A stretch of DNA of 64,000 bases from Paenibacillus faecis (GTDB taxonomy: Bacteria > Bacillota > Bacilli > Paenibacillales > Paenibacillaceae). The notes beneath the pieces were generated by a model. That model was not told the origin of the DNA, ran no database searches, and saw only the letters and a list, made by a program, of their open reading frames with translations. The stretch lies in NCBI RefSeq assembly GCF_008084145.1, contig NZ_VSDO01000005.1, positions 186,001 to 250,000 of the forward strand. Direction: 5' to 3'. The position numbers were made by a program, and so were the translations under genes. The first letter of the stretch is position 1, and the number at the start of each line of letters is the position of its first letter. Below, in pieces: positions 1 through 8,326 of this stretch.

Positions 1-131
1 CTGATGTCGAGACCAGCCGTTTGCAGTCTGGCGAGAAACTCCTTCTGTTTCATCCCCTTTGCCTTGCGGATGGCAACGACTCTCACGCCGATTATATTTT
101 TGTCGCCTGGCGGTTCTTTACGATGTTTCAT
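1..131 (-). CDS. XRE-family HTH regulator, partial (5' end only)
   Basis: The reverse complement opens with ATG at 131 and reads without a stop to the window edge (about 43 codons). The N-terminus resembles the first helices of XRE/Cro repressors, including a GVRVVAIRKAKGMKQKEF segment typical of helix 1 to helix 2. A GAGGTG sequence lies upstream of the ATG as a possible ribosome site. It is divergent from the conjugation genes at 301-3590, with a perfect palindrome (181-205) between them, so it may be the repressor controlling this end of the ICE. The recognition helix and the rest of the protein are outside the window, so the family call rests on the N-terminus only. Confidence 0.6.
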   Translation of the reverse strand, partial: MKHRKEPPGDKNIIGVRVVAIRKAKGMKQKEFLARLQTAGLDI

Positions 132-180
132 TTGTATGCACCTCACATTACAAGCAAAATTGTACGTGAGTGCATCGTTG

Positions 181-205
181 TTTTAATGCGAATATCGCAT
201 TAAAA
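181..205. promoter_or_regulatory. Perfect 11-bp inverted repeat, candidate operator
   Basis: TTTTAATGCGA and its exact reverse complement are separated by ATA. The repeat lies between the divergent XRE regulator (start at 131) and the plus-strand conjugation operon. The position and symmetry fit a dimeric repressor site; binding by the neighbouring XRE protein is inferred. Confidence 0.6.
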
Positions 206-300
206 TGAAATAAACCGATTTACGCAATAAAATAGAGAGGTAATCTATCTTTCAGACAGCCAGGAACGCCGATCTAATGAAGACACGGGGAGGCCGACCG

Positions 301-486
301 ATGACACGTTTGCTTGGTCAATTGGAGGAGGAAAGAAGAAAGTTGAACGAACTTGGGAAAAAATCTCTTGATCAGGGAATTCCTCTGTTTGAGAATGAGG
401 CGGTTCAGGCTCAAAGCCGGAAGGTGGACGAATGGATTGTCCAGTGGCTTCAAAGGAAGTCCGGACGAGAGCATCAGTTGCGCTAG
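301..486 (+). CDS. Small Spo0E-like protein (tentative)
   Basis: This small, charged, helical protein has 61 residues if translation starts at ATG 301, which has a GGGGAGG ribosome site 8 bases upstream; an in-frame ATG at 277 has no such site. Spo0E-type aspartyl-phosphate phosphatases are short helical hairpins that end in a S-Q/R-x-L/V-D motif. Here LEEERRKLNELG is followed by SRKVDEWIVQW, which fits that pattern loosely. Spo0E proteins remove phosphate from Spo0A and so delay sporulation. It is the first gene of the operon leading to PrgI and VirB4. It could instead be an unrelated small ICE protein. Confidence 0.45.
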   Translation: MTRLLGQLEEERRKLNELGKKSLDQGIPLFENEAVQAQSRKVDEWIVQWLQRKSGREHQLR

Positions 487-510
487 ATCGCATTCGCACA
501 AGGAGGGGGG

Positions 511-873
511 ATGTCAATGGAGTTTCCGTTATGGTTTCAAAATGCGATCCAGCGGCGGCTGGACCACGTTTCGGCTCGGATCGAACACCATCCCGAGTTG
601 CGTAGATGTCGCGATGAAGAGGAATCGGCTTTTCAAGCGATGTTTTCCGGCGTGGATATGACGCAGTTGCCGGCGTTTATGGAATGGGAGGATAAGCACC
701 ATTTTAAACAGTCGATTATGAATGAATGGTTATATTTGCAAGGCATGCGAGACGGCGCTCAGCTTGTATTTGCGCTTTTGGCCGATCCTCTTCCATCCGG
801 CGATGAGGTGTTGGCAAGATCGAAAAAGACAGAGCCAACAACGGTTCAACCGGAGGATGGGACCGAGTTGTAG
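511..873 (+). CDS. Conserved-type hypothetical ICE protein
   Basis: The product has 120 residues, is soluble and predicted mostly helical, with many Glu, Arg and His residues and a low-complexity C-terminal tail. A very strong AGGAGGGGGG ribosome site directly precedes ATG 511; an in-frame ATG at 517 is a better-spaced alternative. The segment MRDGAQLVFALLA near residues 78-90 resembles the closing helix of small uncharacterised proteins common in firmicute ICEs (DUF6809-like), but the match is weak. It sits between the small 301-486 gene and PrgI in the same orientation, so it is probably co-transcribed. I do not recognise a function. Confidence 0.6.
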   Translation: MSMEFPLWFQNAIQRRLDHVSARIEHHPELRRCRDEEESAFQAMFSGVDMTQLPAFMEWEDKHHFKQSIMNEWLYLQGMRDGAQLVFALLADPLPSGDEVLARSKKTEPTTVQPEDGTEL

Positions 874-907
874 ACCACAGTGAGCATCGTTTATGGGAGG
901 ACTTTAA

Positions 908-1273
908 ATGGAAGTGAAAATCAACCGGGAAATCCGGGATTATACGGAAAGCTTATACTTTGGACTGTCCTTGCGGCAGTTCTTTTTTTCTGTGCTGGCT
1001 GTTGGCGTGGCGATCGGACTATATTTTGGACTGCGCGGCCGCTTTGGCTTGGAAACGCTCAGCTGGATGTGCATTTTGGGGGCTGCGCCCTGCGCAGCCT
1101 TGGGTTTCATCAGCTATCACGGCATGACGGCCGAGCAGCTGCTTTGGGCGTATGTGAAATCGGAATTTCTGCTGCCAAGACGCTTCGTCTTCTATTCGAC
1201 CAATGTCTATGTTGAAGCGCTGAAAAAGAACATGCATAGTTACGAGCAGGAAAGGATGAAGCGCCATGATTAA
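908..1273 (+). CDS. PrgI family protein (VirB3-like membrane component)
   Basis: The product has 121 residues. It begins with the EVKINREIRDY segment typical of PrgI-family proteins, followed by two close hydrophobic helices (about residues 25-45 and 50-70) and a charged C-terminus. PrgI-type proteins are the small inner-membrane partners of VirB4 ATPases in Gram-positive conjugation machines. GGGAGG lies 7-8 bases before ATG 908. Its last codons overlap the start of the VirB4 gene by 8 bases, indicating translational coupling. This pair marks the left part of the window as the mating-pore module of a conjugative element. Confidence 0.88.
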   Translation: MEVKINREIRDYTESLYFGLSLRQFFFSVLAVGVAIGLYFGLRGRFGLETLSWMCILGAAPCAALGFISYHGMTAEQLLWAYVKSEFLLPRRFVFYSTNVYVEALKKNMHSYEQERMKRHD

Positions 1274-3590
1274 AACGCTCAGACGCATCATCAAGCAGGA
1301 CAAGGAACGATTTGTCATTCCGAAAGGCGTTCAGCAAGTCATCCCGATTCGCGCCCTCTGGCCGGACGGGATTTTTTTTGTCGGCAACAAGTTCTCCAAA
1401 TCGTATCGGTTCGAGGATATCAACTACGCCGTAGCGTCCAGAGAAGACAAGGAAGCGATGTTTTTGTCTTATTCCGAGTTGCTCAATTCCTTCGACAGCG
1501 GAGCGACCACGAAAATTACAATCCATAACCGGCGTTTGAATCGGGCCGATTTTGAAAGCTCGATTCTGATTCCGCTTCGGGAGGATCATCTAGATGTGTA
1601 CCGGCAGGAGTACAACGAGATGTTGCTCGCAAAGGCCATCGGCGCAAACGGTACGATTCAGGAAAAGTACGTTACCATTTCTGTGGTCAAGAAAAATGTG
1701 GAGGAAGCCCGTCAATATTTCGCAAGGGTCGGAACCGAACTGATGACGCATTTTTCCCGTCTCGGTTCCAAATGTATCGAACTGGATGCAACCGACCGTC
1801 TGCGCATTTTCCATGATTTCTTTCGGATCGGCGAGGAAGCGGATTTTCGTTTCCATTTGTCCGAAACGATGCGCAAGGGTCATGATTTCAAGGACTACAT
1901 TTGCCCGGATACGTTCGAGTTTGAAAAAGATCATTTTCGGATGGGCAACTTTTTTGGCCGCGTCATCTTTCTGCGGGAATACGCCAGCTATATAAAGGAC
2001 AGCATGGTGTCCGAGCTTTGTGACCTGAACCGGAATTTGCTGCTGTCACTGGATATTATCCCGATTCCGACTGACGAGGCCGTTCGTGAGGTGGAGAGCC
2101 GTTTGCTTGGCGTGGAGACGAACATCACCAACTGGCAGCGGCGACAAAACCGAAACAATAATTTTTCTGCCGTGGTCCCCTACGACATGGAGCAGCAACG
2201 CAAAGAGAGCAAAGAATTTCTGAACGACTTGACCACCCGCGATCAGCGGATGATGTTCGGCCTGCTGACGATGGTCCACATCGCAGACAGCAAGGAGCAG
2301 CTTGAAAGCGATACGGAGGCGCTGCTCACCACCGCCCGCAAGCATTTGTGCCAGTTTTCTACGCTGACCTATCAGCAAATGGACGGTCTGAATACGGCGC
2401 TCCCCTACGGCTTGCGGAAGATTCACGCGCTGCGGACGTTAACGACAGAAAGCACGGCTGTCTTTATTCCGTTTCGGGCACAGGAAATCGTGCATTCGGG
2501 CGGCATTTACTATGGGCAAAATGTGATCAGCAAAAACATGATTATTGCCAATCGCAAGCAGCTGCTGAACGGAAACAGCTTTATTCTCGGCGTATCCGGT
2601 TCCGGCAAAAGCTTTACCGCGAAACGGGAAATCGTCAACCAGATGCTGGCCAGCGACGACGATATGATCCTGATCGACCCGGAACGGGAATACTCCGCGC
2701 TGGTAAACGCAATGGGCGGCGAGACGATTCATATATCTGCCACCTCGCCCAACCATATCAATGCGATGGATATGAACCGGCAATATGGCGACGGAGCCAA
2801 CCCGATTATTCTCAAGTCGGAATTCATCCTCTCGCTTTGCGAGCAGCTGATTGGCGGATATCAGCTGGGAGCCAAGGAAAAGTCGCTCATTGACCGTTGC
2901 ACTGCCAGCGTATACAGGAAGTATTTGCAGAGCAACTATAAGGGGCAGCCGCCGACGCTTCAGGACTTTCGTGAGGAATTGCTGAAGCAAGCGGAGCCGG
3001 AGGCGCAGGACATTGCGCTGGCGATCGAACTGTTTACTTCGGGCAGCCTGAACACGTTCGCCAAACCGACCAATGTTAACGTCCATAACCGTCTCATTTG
3101 CTACGATATTCTCGACTTGGGCAAACAACTCCTCCCGATCGGCATGCTGGTCGTCTTGGACAGCATCTTAAACCGGATTACACAAAATCGGGCCAGAGGC
3201 AAAAATACGTTTATTATAATCGATGAAATCTATCTTCTGTTCCAGCACGAATACAGCGCCAACTTTTTGTTCACGCTTTGGAAGCGCGTTCGAAAGTATG
3301 GCGCTTTTTGTACGGGCATTACGCAGAACGTGGACGATTTGCTGCAAAGCCATACGGCCCGCACCATGCTGGCAAACAGTGAATTTATCGTCATGCTGAA
3401 TCAGGCCAGCACCGACCGGAGAGAGCTAGCCGAATTGCTTAATATTTCGGAACTGCAACTCTCTTATATTACCAATGTTGACGCCGGGAATGGATTGATG
3501 AAGGTAGGCAGCTCCCTTGTGCCGTTTACCGACAAGTTCCCGCGGCATACGAAGCTGTACAGCTTGATGACTACTAAACCTGGTGAATAG
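1266..3590 (+). CDS. virB4: VirB4/TraE-like conjugative transfer ATPase
   Basis: This is the cytoplasmic ATPase powering type IV secretion and conjugation. The product has 774 residues, the usual size for firmicute VirB4 (TraE) proteins. The Walker A motif GVSGSGKSFT lies near residues 441-450 and the Walker B motif TFIIIDEIYLLF near 647-658. A C-terminal arginine-rich stretch and a GITQNVDDLL segment match the RecA-like core of the family. Translation is coupled to PrgI through an 8-bp overlap. The gene is intact. A strong inverted repeat (3601-3641) follows at once, and the next conjugation-type genes are about 20 kb away, so the transfer module is interrupted by cargo. Confidence 0.93.
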   Translation: MIKTLRRIIKQDKERFVIPKGVQQVIPIRALWPDGIFFVGNKFSKSYRFEDINYAVASREDKEAMFLSYSELLNSFDSGATTKITIHNRRLNRADFESSILIPLREDHLDVYRQEYNEMLLAKAIGANGTIQEKYVTISVVKKNVEEARQYFARVGTELMTHFSRLGSKCIELDATDRLRIFHDFFRIGEEADFRFHLSETMRKGHDFKDYICPDTFEFEKDHFRMGNFFGRVIFLREYASYIKDSMVSELCDLNRNLLLSLDIIPIPTDEAVREVESRLLGVETNITNWQRRQNRNNNFSAVVPYDMEQQRKESKEFLNDLTTRDQRMMFGLLTMVHIADSKEQLESDTEALLTTARKHLCQFSTLTYQQMDGLNTALPYGLRKIHALRTLTTESTAVFIPFRAQEIVHSGGIYYGQNVISKNMIIANRKQLLNGNSFILGVSGSGKSFTAKREIVNQMLASDDDMILIDPEREYSALVNAMGGETIHISATSPNHINAMDMNRQYGDGANPIILKSEFILSLCEQLIGGYQLGAKEKSLIDRCTASVYRKYLQSNYKGQPPTLQDFREELLKQAEPEAQDIALAIELFTSGSLNTFAKPTNVNVHNRLICYDILDLGKQLLPIGMLVVLDSILNRITQNRARGKNTFIIIDEIYLLFQHEYSANFLFTLWKRVRKYGAFCTGITQNVDDLLQSHTARTMLANSEFIVMLNQASTDRRELAELLNISELQLSYITNVDAGNGLMKVGSSLVPFTDKFPRHTKLYSLMTTKPGE

Positions 3591-3600
3591 AAGGACGCGG

Positions 3601-3641
3601 CAAGAAGGGGCTGGTCTCTGGTGGAGGTCAGCCCCTTCTTG
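3601..3641. terminator. Strong bidirectional-type hairpin after virB4
   Basis: A 13-bp perfect stem (CAAGAAGGGGCTG and its complement) encloses a 15-nt loop, 11 bases after the virB4 stop. It lacks a clear T-tract, so it may act as a transcript end or processing stem rather than a classical intrinsic terminator. Confidence 0.65.
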
Positions 3642-3784
3642 TCGATGAATAATCATGATATCGACAAACAAATTTGATTGCCTGATTCTTAAAACGGCGG
3701 ACTATGAAATAAGTGCCAATTTCGAGTATAATAATTATACATATCAGTAGGCCTTTTTGAGTAATTGGCATGAGGGAGGTTGTC

Positions 3785-4144
3785 ATGGCCAAAATTATGA
3801 TTGTGGACGATACGGCGTTCATGAGAATGATGCTTAGAGAGATCATAACGGATTGCGGCTTTGAAGTGATAGCGGAAGCGGAGAATGGAAAAGAGGCCGT
3901 GCAATTTTTTAGGCAGTACAGACCCGAACTTGTCACGATGGATATTACGATGCCTGAAATGGACGGCATCGCCGCTTTGAAGGAAATAAAACGAATAGAC
4001 CCTATGGCGCGAGTCATCATCTGTTCCGCAATGGGACAAAAAGATCGGGTTGTCGATGCGATTACGTCAGGAGCCGCGGATTTTATCGTCAAGCCGTTTC
4101 AAAGGGAGAAAGTTCTGGAGACGCTGGCCAAAGCGTTGAAGTAA
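3785..4144 (+). CDS. cheY: CheY-type single-domain response regulator
   Basis: The 119-residue receiver domain stands alone. The acidic pocket (VDD near residues 7-9), the phospho-acceptor Asp in LVTMDITMPEMDG (about residue 54), CSAMGQ and the conserved Lys in FIVKPF are all present. The sequence is very close to the chemotaxis CheY of Bacilli as I recall it, notably the VDDTAFMRMM and TMPEMDGI stretches. Start chosen at ATG 3785, which has GGAGG upstream; the in-frame ATG at 3770 does not. A diguanylate cyclase follows 10 bases later and then a chemoreceptor, making a small motility-signalling cluster. No cheA or cheW is present, so it must plug into host chemotaxis proteins. Confidence 0.9.
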   Translation: MAKIMIVDDTAFMRMMLREIITDCGFEVIAEAENGKEAVQFFRQYRPELVTMDITMPEMDGIAALKEIKRIDPMARVIICSAMGQKDRVVDAITSGAADFIVKPFQREKVLETLAKALK

Positions 4145-4154
4145 CCGGGGGTTT

Positions 4155-4799
4155 ATGTACAAGATCGGGCGAGTTACGGCTGTCGTTTCCGTTATCTCTC
4201 TTGTCGCTGTTCTGCTCATTCATATTAAGTATGCTTACGAGGCAGTGGATAAGGCCGTGGCCATGTCGCTCGCGGTCTTTTTGCCGTTGGCCTACTTGTG
4301 CGGCAAGCGGTTCGATACGCTGTTGCGGCTCTCGCAAAGAGACGACTTGACCGGGGCGTATAATCGCGGGTTCATTCAGCGCGTTTTCCCCAGACTGGTT
4401 CGCCGATCTCAAAGGCTGCGAAAACAACTGCTCGTGTTCTATGTTGACGTAGACAACTTCAAGTATATTAACGACACATACTCTCACGAAACCGGAGATC
4501 GTGTGTTATGTCAACTGTCAAACCTGCTTGAAAAAACAACGAGCAAGTACGACTATGTTGCACGATGGGGAGGCGATGAATTTGTAGTCATTGTGCCGTA
4601 CACCGACGAAGAAGGAGCCAGAGCGCTCCAGAGACGTCTTGGCAGTGCGCTGTCGATATCGCTGGAGGAATTGAAGACGCACGCGTATCTTTCTGTCGGT
4701 TATGCGGTTTGTCCCGACGAGAGCGCCGATCTTGGCGAGCTCTTGAGAATGGCGGACAAGAGAATGTACAAGCAAAAATTAAGCCGCCACAATGACTGA
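4155..4799 (+). CDS. Membrane diguanylate cyclase (GGDEF domain)
   Basis: The product has 214 residues: two N-terminal hydrophobic helices (about residues 8-25 and 35-50) followed by one GGDEF domain. The domain shows RDDLTGAYNR, the metal-binding VDVDNFKYIND and an intact RWGGDEF signature (about residues 140-146), so it should make c-di-GMP from GTP. The RxxD inhibitory site normally five residues before the signature is not present (SKYD instead), suggesting no product inhibition. It begins 10 bases after cheY and is probably co-transcribed with it. There is no sensory domain other than the membrane anchor. Confidence 0.88.
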   Translation: MYKIGRVTAVVSVISLVAVLLIHIKYAYEAVDKAVAMSLAVFLPLAYLCGKRFDTLLRLSQRDDLTGAYNRGFIQRVFPRLVRRSQRLRKQLLVFYVDVDNFKYINDTYSHETGDRVLCQLSNLLEKTTSKYDYVARWGGDEFVVIVPYTDEEGARALQRRLGSALSISLEELKTHAYLSVGYAVCPDESADLGELLRMADKRMYKQKLSRHND

Positions 4800-4894
4800 C
4801 ATGTGCTTCACAGACAAGGCCTAACGATTTGAACAAAGTCATTTTACGTTAATCCGGTTCTGAATTCAACTTACAACAAGGAGCGTTCAAATTT

Positions 4895-6616
4895 ATGAAA
4901 ACTGTACCCATTCGTCTAAACCGCATCCAAAATAAAATCGGCCTTGGATTTCTCGTCGTCGTCATTTTTTTTGTATTCGCCATTCTTAGCGTAACCCGGC
5001 AACTATCTTCCTTCCAGAAGGAAACGAGATTCATTACGGATCATGATATGCAAGTACATAGCCTGGCCCAGTCCATCGAGAAGGATCTGGTAGATATGGA
5101 AACCGGTCAAAGAGGTTTTATTATAACCGGGGAAAACAAATATTTGGACCCGTACAACAACGGCAAAACCAATTGGCAGAAGCACTATGAGGCCCTTTTC
5201 CAGCTTGTTGCCGACAATCCAAGCCAACAGGACAACTTGAAAGCCATTCAAAAAAATGTGGAACATTGGATTCAAGACGCCGGCGAGAAAGTGATTGCCT
5301 TGAAAAAGGCCAATGACAACAAGGGACTCCAGCAATTTTTCCAGGACGATCCGGGGAAGCAGGATATGGATGCCCTGCGCGAGCAGCTTTCGTCGTTCCG
5401 TTCCATCGAAAAACAGCTCACGTTGAATCGGGTGTCGGCGCTCGAAAAGAAAAACGGTCAACTCCGATTGCAACTGTACGGCTCCCTGTTGCTGGTACTC
5501 ATCGTTTCGGTTATCTCGTCTTACTTCACCGGCGCATTGACGGCCAGGAACGTACGCAAAGTCGGGAACGCCATCGCAGAAATTGCTTCTTCCGGCGGCG
5601 ATTTGACGAAACGAATTTCAGTGAAGACCAAAGATGAAACGAAAGATTTGGCGGATCAAACGAACTTGCTGTTAGCCAGTCTCCAGAGCATGATCGCCGA
5701 TATTCAAGGGAAGACCCTGGAATTGGAACGCTCCTCATCCATGTTGAAGGTTGGCGCAGACGAGAGCTACAAAGCCGCCGATCAAATCTCTGAATCTGTC
5801 CAGCGCGTAGCACAGGGAGCGGAACAACAAGTATCCCAGACGGAAGAGATGTCGGCGATTTTGCAGGAGACGGTATCGGGACTGGAGCAGGTTGCCGCCA
5901 CGACAACCGACGTTTCCGACCTTGCCAAGCGAGCGCAGTCCGTCGCGACGGAGAATGCCGGCGAAATGCAGGCAAATGCGGAAAAAATCGGCCAGATCGA
6001 AGAAACGTTTTCCGACATTCAAGCTTCCGCCGCGGAACTGGCATCGCTGTCTGAAAAAATTCGGGATGTGGTCGGATATATTCAGGACGTCTCCAATCAA
6101 ACCAATCTGTTGTCGCTGAACGCCGCCATCGAAGCGGCGCGCGCCGGGGAACAAGGCCGCGGGTTTGCCGTCGTCGCCGGAGAAATCCGCAAGCTGGCGG
6201 ACCAGGCTGCGCATTCGACCCGCGAGATCCATGAAACCATCGAAGTGATGTTGAACGGCATCAACGGACTCGTCCAGAAAGTAAATGAGAACAGCCATGG
6301 CGTCAAGGATGGCGTTCAGGCCATGATGAAAGCCAGCGAGTCGTTCCGGGCCATCATGAACGAAGTGAACAACTTGAGCGTTCAAGTCATGGAGGTTGCC
6401 GCTTCTGTGGGACAGATGTCCGCCGGCAGCAAAGCGATTGAAGGTTCCATTCGGGAAATTACGAAAATTACGGAAGAAACCGCCTCGTTCACTGAAGAGG
6501 TTGCGGCCATGACCGAGGAGCAGGCGGCCACGAGTCAGGAAATGCTGCAAACCGCTCGCCAGCTTGGCGAAATGTCCGATTCCCTGAAAACGTTAGTCGG
6601 CAAGTTCAAAGTATGA
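4895..6616 (+). CDS. Methyl-accepting chemotaxis protein with CHASE3 sensor
   Basis: The product has 573 residues. A first membrane helix at about 16-38 is followed by an extracellular CHASE3-like helical domain (DMETGQRGFIITG is characteristic), a second membrane helix at about 190-213, a HAMP linker and a long MCP signalling coiled coil. The hairpin tip NQTNLLSLNAAIEAARAGEQ (from about residue 402) is the conserved CheA/CheW contact. An AAGGAG ribosome site precedes ATG 4895. A classic terminator follows at 6624-6660. It should report to CheA; the cognate CheY-like protein lies 750 bases upstream. The ligand is unknown. Confidence 0.93.
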   Translation: MKTVPIRLNRIQNKIGLGFLVVVIFFVFAILSVTRQLSSFQKETRFITDHDMQVHSLAQSIEKDLVDMETGQRGFIITGENKYLDPYNNGKTNWQKHYEALFQLVADNPSQQDNLKAIQKNVEHWIQDAGEKVIALKKANDNKGLQQFFQDDPGKQDMDALREQLSSFRSIEKQLTLNRVSALEKKNGQLRLQLYGSLLLVLIVSVISSYFTGALTARNVRKVGNAIAEIASSGGDLTKRISVKTKDETKDLADQTNLLLASLQSMIADIQGKTLELERSSSMLKVGADESYKAADQISESVQRVAQGAEQQVSQTEEMSAILQETVSGLEQVAATTTDVSDLAKRAQSVATENAGEMQANAEKIGQIEETFSDIQASAAELASLSEKIRDVVGYIQDVSNQTNLLSLNAAIEAARAGEQGRGFAVVAGEIRKLADQAAHSTREIHETIEVMLNGINGLVQKVNENSHGVKDGVQAMMKASESFRAIMNEVNNLSVQVMEVAASVGQMSAGSKAIEGSIREITKITEETASFTEEVAAMTEEQAATSQEMLQTARQLGEMSDSLKTLVGKFKV

Positions 6617-6623
6617 GTGCAAG

Positions 6624-6660
6624 TCCCGATCCCCTCACCCGACGGAGATCGGGATTTTTT
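6624..6660 (+). terminator. Rho-independent terminator after the chemoreceptor
   Basis: TCCCGATC pairs with GATCGGGA and is followed by six T. It separates the signalling cluster from the first germination operon. Confidence 0.85.
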
Positions 6661-6685
6661 AATGTGTGCGCCCCCTCCCCGACAC

Positions 6686-6716
6686 TGAATAAAAAGGGGG
6701 TAAATTGCCAACAATA
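6686..6716 (+). promoter_or_regulatory. Candidate sigma-G (forespore) promoter for the first ger operon
   Basis: TGAATA (6686-6691) is separated by 17 bases from CAACAATA (6709-6716). Germinant receptor operons are normally read by sigma-G, whose sites resemble TGAATA and CATACTA. The -35 match is good and the -10 only partial, so this is a proposal supported by position about 30 bases before the start codon at 6746. Confidence 0.4.
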
Positions 6717-6745
6717 AAATGGAAATGAAACATGAGGGGATCGCC

Positions 6746-8326
6746 ATGGGGAAATCGAACGGATTTTGGAGCCGCCGCCCGCGTTCCAATCAGCGCGAGA
6801 CCGAACGCTTTGCTCATCAGGAAGAAAATCGGCAACTCGATCAGGTTCTTTCCGCAAATCTGGCCGAGAATGTTCAGGCGCTTCAGCGCTTGTATACTCG
6901 TTGTTCTGACGTGATTTTTCACGAGTTCTGCATAGGCAATCGCATGGAGGCTGTGCTCGTTTACATCGACGGTCTGGCTCATATCGAAGAAGTGGATCAA
7001 CATGTGCTCGCTCCGTTGCAACAGGATTTCCCTATGGATTGCACGCTGGCAGACATTCGCGGAAAAATTGCCGTCTCCTCGATAAAGCCGGTGGATACGA
7101 TTGCCAAGGTGCTTGAAGAAATATCCGGCGGCAATCCCGTATTGCTGATGGAACGTGAGCCTCACGGACTGGCGATCGGCTTGCCGAAATGGGAAAAACG
7201 GGCCATCGACGAGCCGTCCGCCGAATCGGTGTTACGCGGACCGCGGGAAGGGTTCATCGAGTCGCTTCGCACCAATACGGCTTTGTTGCGGCGTAAAATC
7301 CGAACTCCCCATCTCAAAATCGTCACGATGAGCATGGGGACTTATACGAGCACGCAGATTGCGCTCGCCTACTTGGAGGGGGTTGCAGCCCCTGCTTTGG
7401 TGGAAGAAATGACGAACCGTCTGCAACGAATCGAGATCGACGGCATTTTGGAGAGCGTGTACATCGAAGAACTGATCGAGGACAACCCGTTCTCCCCGTT
7501 CCCGCAATTGCTTTCCACCGAAAGGCCGGATGTGGCGAGCGCTTACTTGCTCGAAGGACACGTCGTCGTTTTGATCGACGGTACGCCCAGCGTGCTGATT
7601 GCACCGATTACCTTCTATTCCTTGTTGCAGTCGCCGGAAGATTATTACGAGCGGTTTGTTGTAGGTACCGCAATACGCTGGCTGCGCTATTTCTTCTTTT
7701 TGATCTCTTTGCTGGGGCCGTCCTTTTACGTTGCGGTTATTACTTACCATCAGGAAATGATACCGAACGCTTTGTTGATTACAATGGCAAGATCCCGGGA
7801 TCAAATCCCGTTTCCCGCCATTATCGAGGCATTGATGATGGAATCCATGTTTGAAGCGCTGCGCGAAGCCGGCGCGCGGCTGCCGAAGCAAATCGGCACC
7901 GCCGTCAGTATTGTCGGAGCGCTGGTCATCGGTCAGGCGGCCATTGCAGCGGGTATCGTTTCTGCGCCGATGGTAATGGTCGTGGCCATTACGGGCGTCG
8001 CGTCGTTTATGGCCCCCCGTTTTACCGTCGGCATTGCCATCAGGCTGCTGCGGTTCCCCATGATGGTGCTTGCCGGCTTTCTTGGGCTGCTGGGATTGAT
8101 TATGGGAGGCATTCTCATTCTGAATCACCTGTTCAAACTGCGTTCGTTCGGCGCTCCGTATATGGCCCCCCTGGCCCCGATGCAGTGGCGCAGCCTGAAC
8201 GATGTACTCTGGCGCGCTCCGCGCTGGCTCATGACCAAACGTCCCCACATGACGGGGGCGTGGAATCCCATAAGGCAGCCCCGCGGTCAACGCCCGGGCC
8301 CGCATAAAGGGGAGACAGGAGATTGA
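6746..8326 (+). CDS. Spore germinant receptor A subunit (GerA/GerKA family)
   Basis: The product has 526 residues. A soluble N-terminal half contains segments typical of GerA-family A subunits (DVIFHEFCIGNRMEAVLVYIDGL, FIESLRTNTALLRRKI), and the C-terminal half carries about five membrane helices, including GASFMAPR-like and PYMAPLAPM stretches. In the spore inner membrane, A, B and C subunits form a receptor for nutrient germinants. Start chosen at ATG 6746 behind GAGGGGA. The stop overlaps the TTG start of the C subunit, showing coupling. The gene is intact. Assignment to a particular receptor (GerA, GerB, GerK) is not possible by eye. Confidence 0.92.
   Translation: MGKSNGFWSRRPRSNQRETERFAHQEENRQLDQVLSANLAENVQALQRLYTRCSDVIFHEFCIGNRMEAVLVYIDGLAHIEEVDQHVLAPLQQDFPMDCTLADIRGKIAVSSIKPVDTIAKVLEEISGGNPVLLMEREPHGLAIGLPKWEKRAIDEPSAESVLRGPREGFIESLRTNTALLRRKIRTPHLKIVTMSMGTYTSTQIALAYLEGVAAPALVEEMTNRLQRIEIDGILESVYIEELIEDNPFSPFPQLLSTERPDVASAYLLEGHVVVLIDGTPSVLIAPITFYSLLQSPEDYYERFVVGTAIRWLRYFFFLISLLGPSFYVAVITYHQEMIPNALLITMARSRDQIPFPAIIEALMMESMFEALREAGARLPKQIGTAVSIVGALVIGQAAIAAGIVSAPMVMVVAITGVASFMAPRFTVGIAIRLLRFPMMVLAGFLGLLGLIMGGILILNHLFKLRSFGAPYMAPLAPMQWRSLNDVLWRAPRWLMTKRPHMTGAWNPIRQPRGQRPGPHKGETGD

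Noticed and set aside
880-1215. Plus-strand frame overlapping PrgI
   Set aside because: The PrgI frame has the better ribosome site and the family match; this frame is out of phase with it.
5735-6550. Open frame antisense to the chemoreceptor
   Set aside because: Shadow of the MCP coiled coil; composition is His/Arg/Gly-rich and has no start signals.
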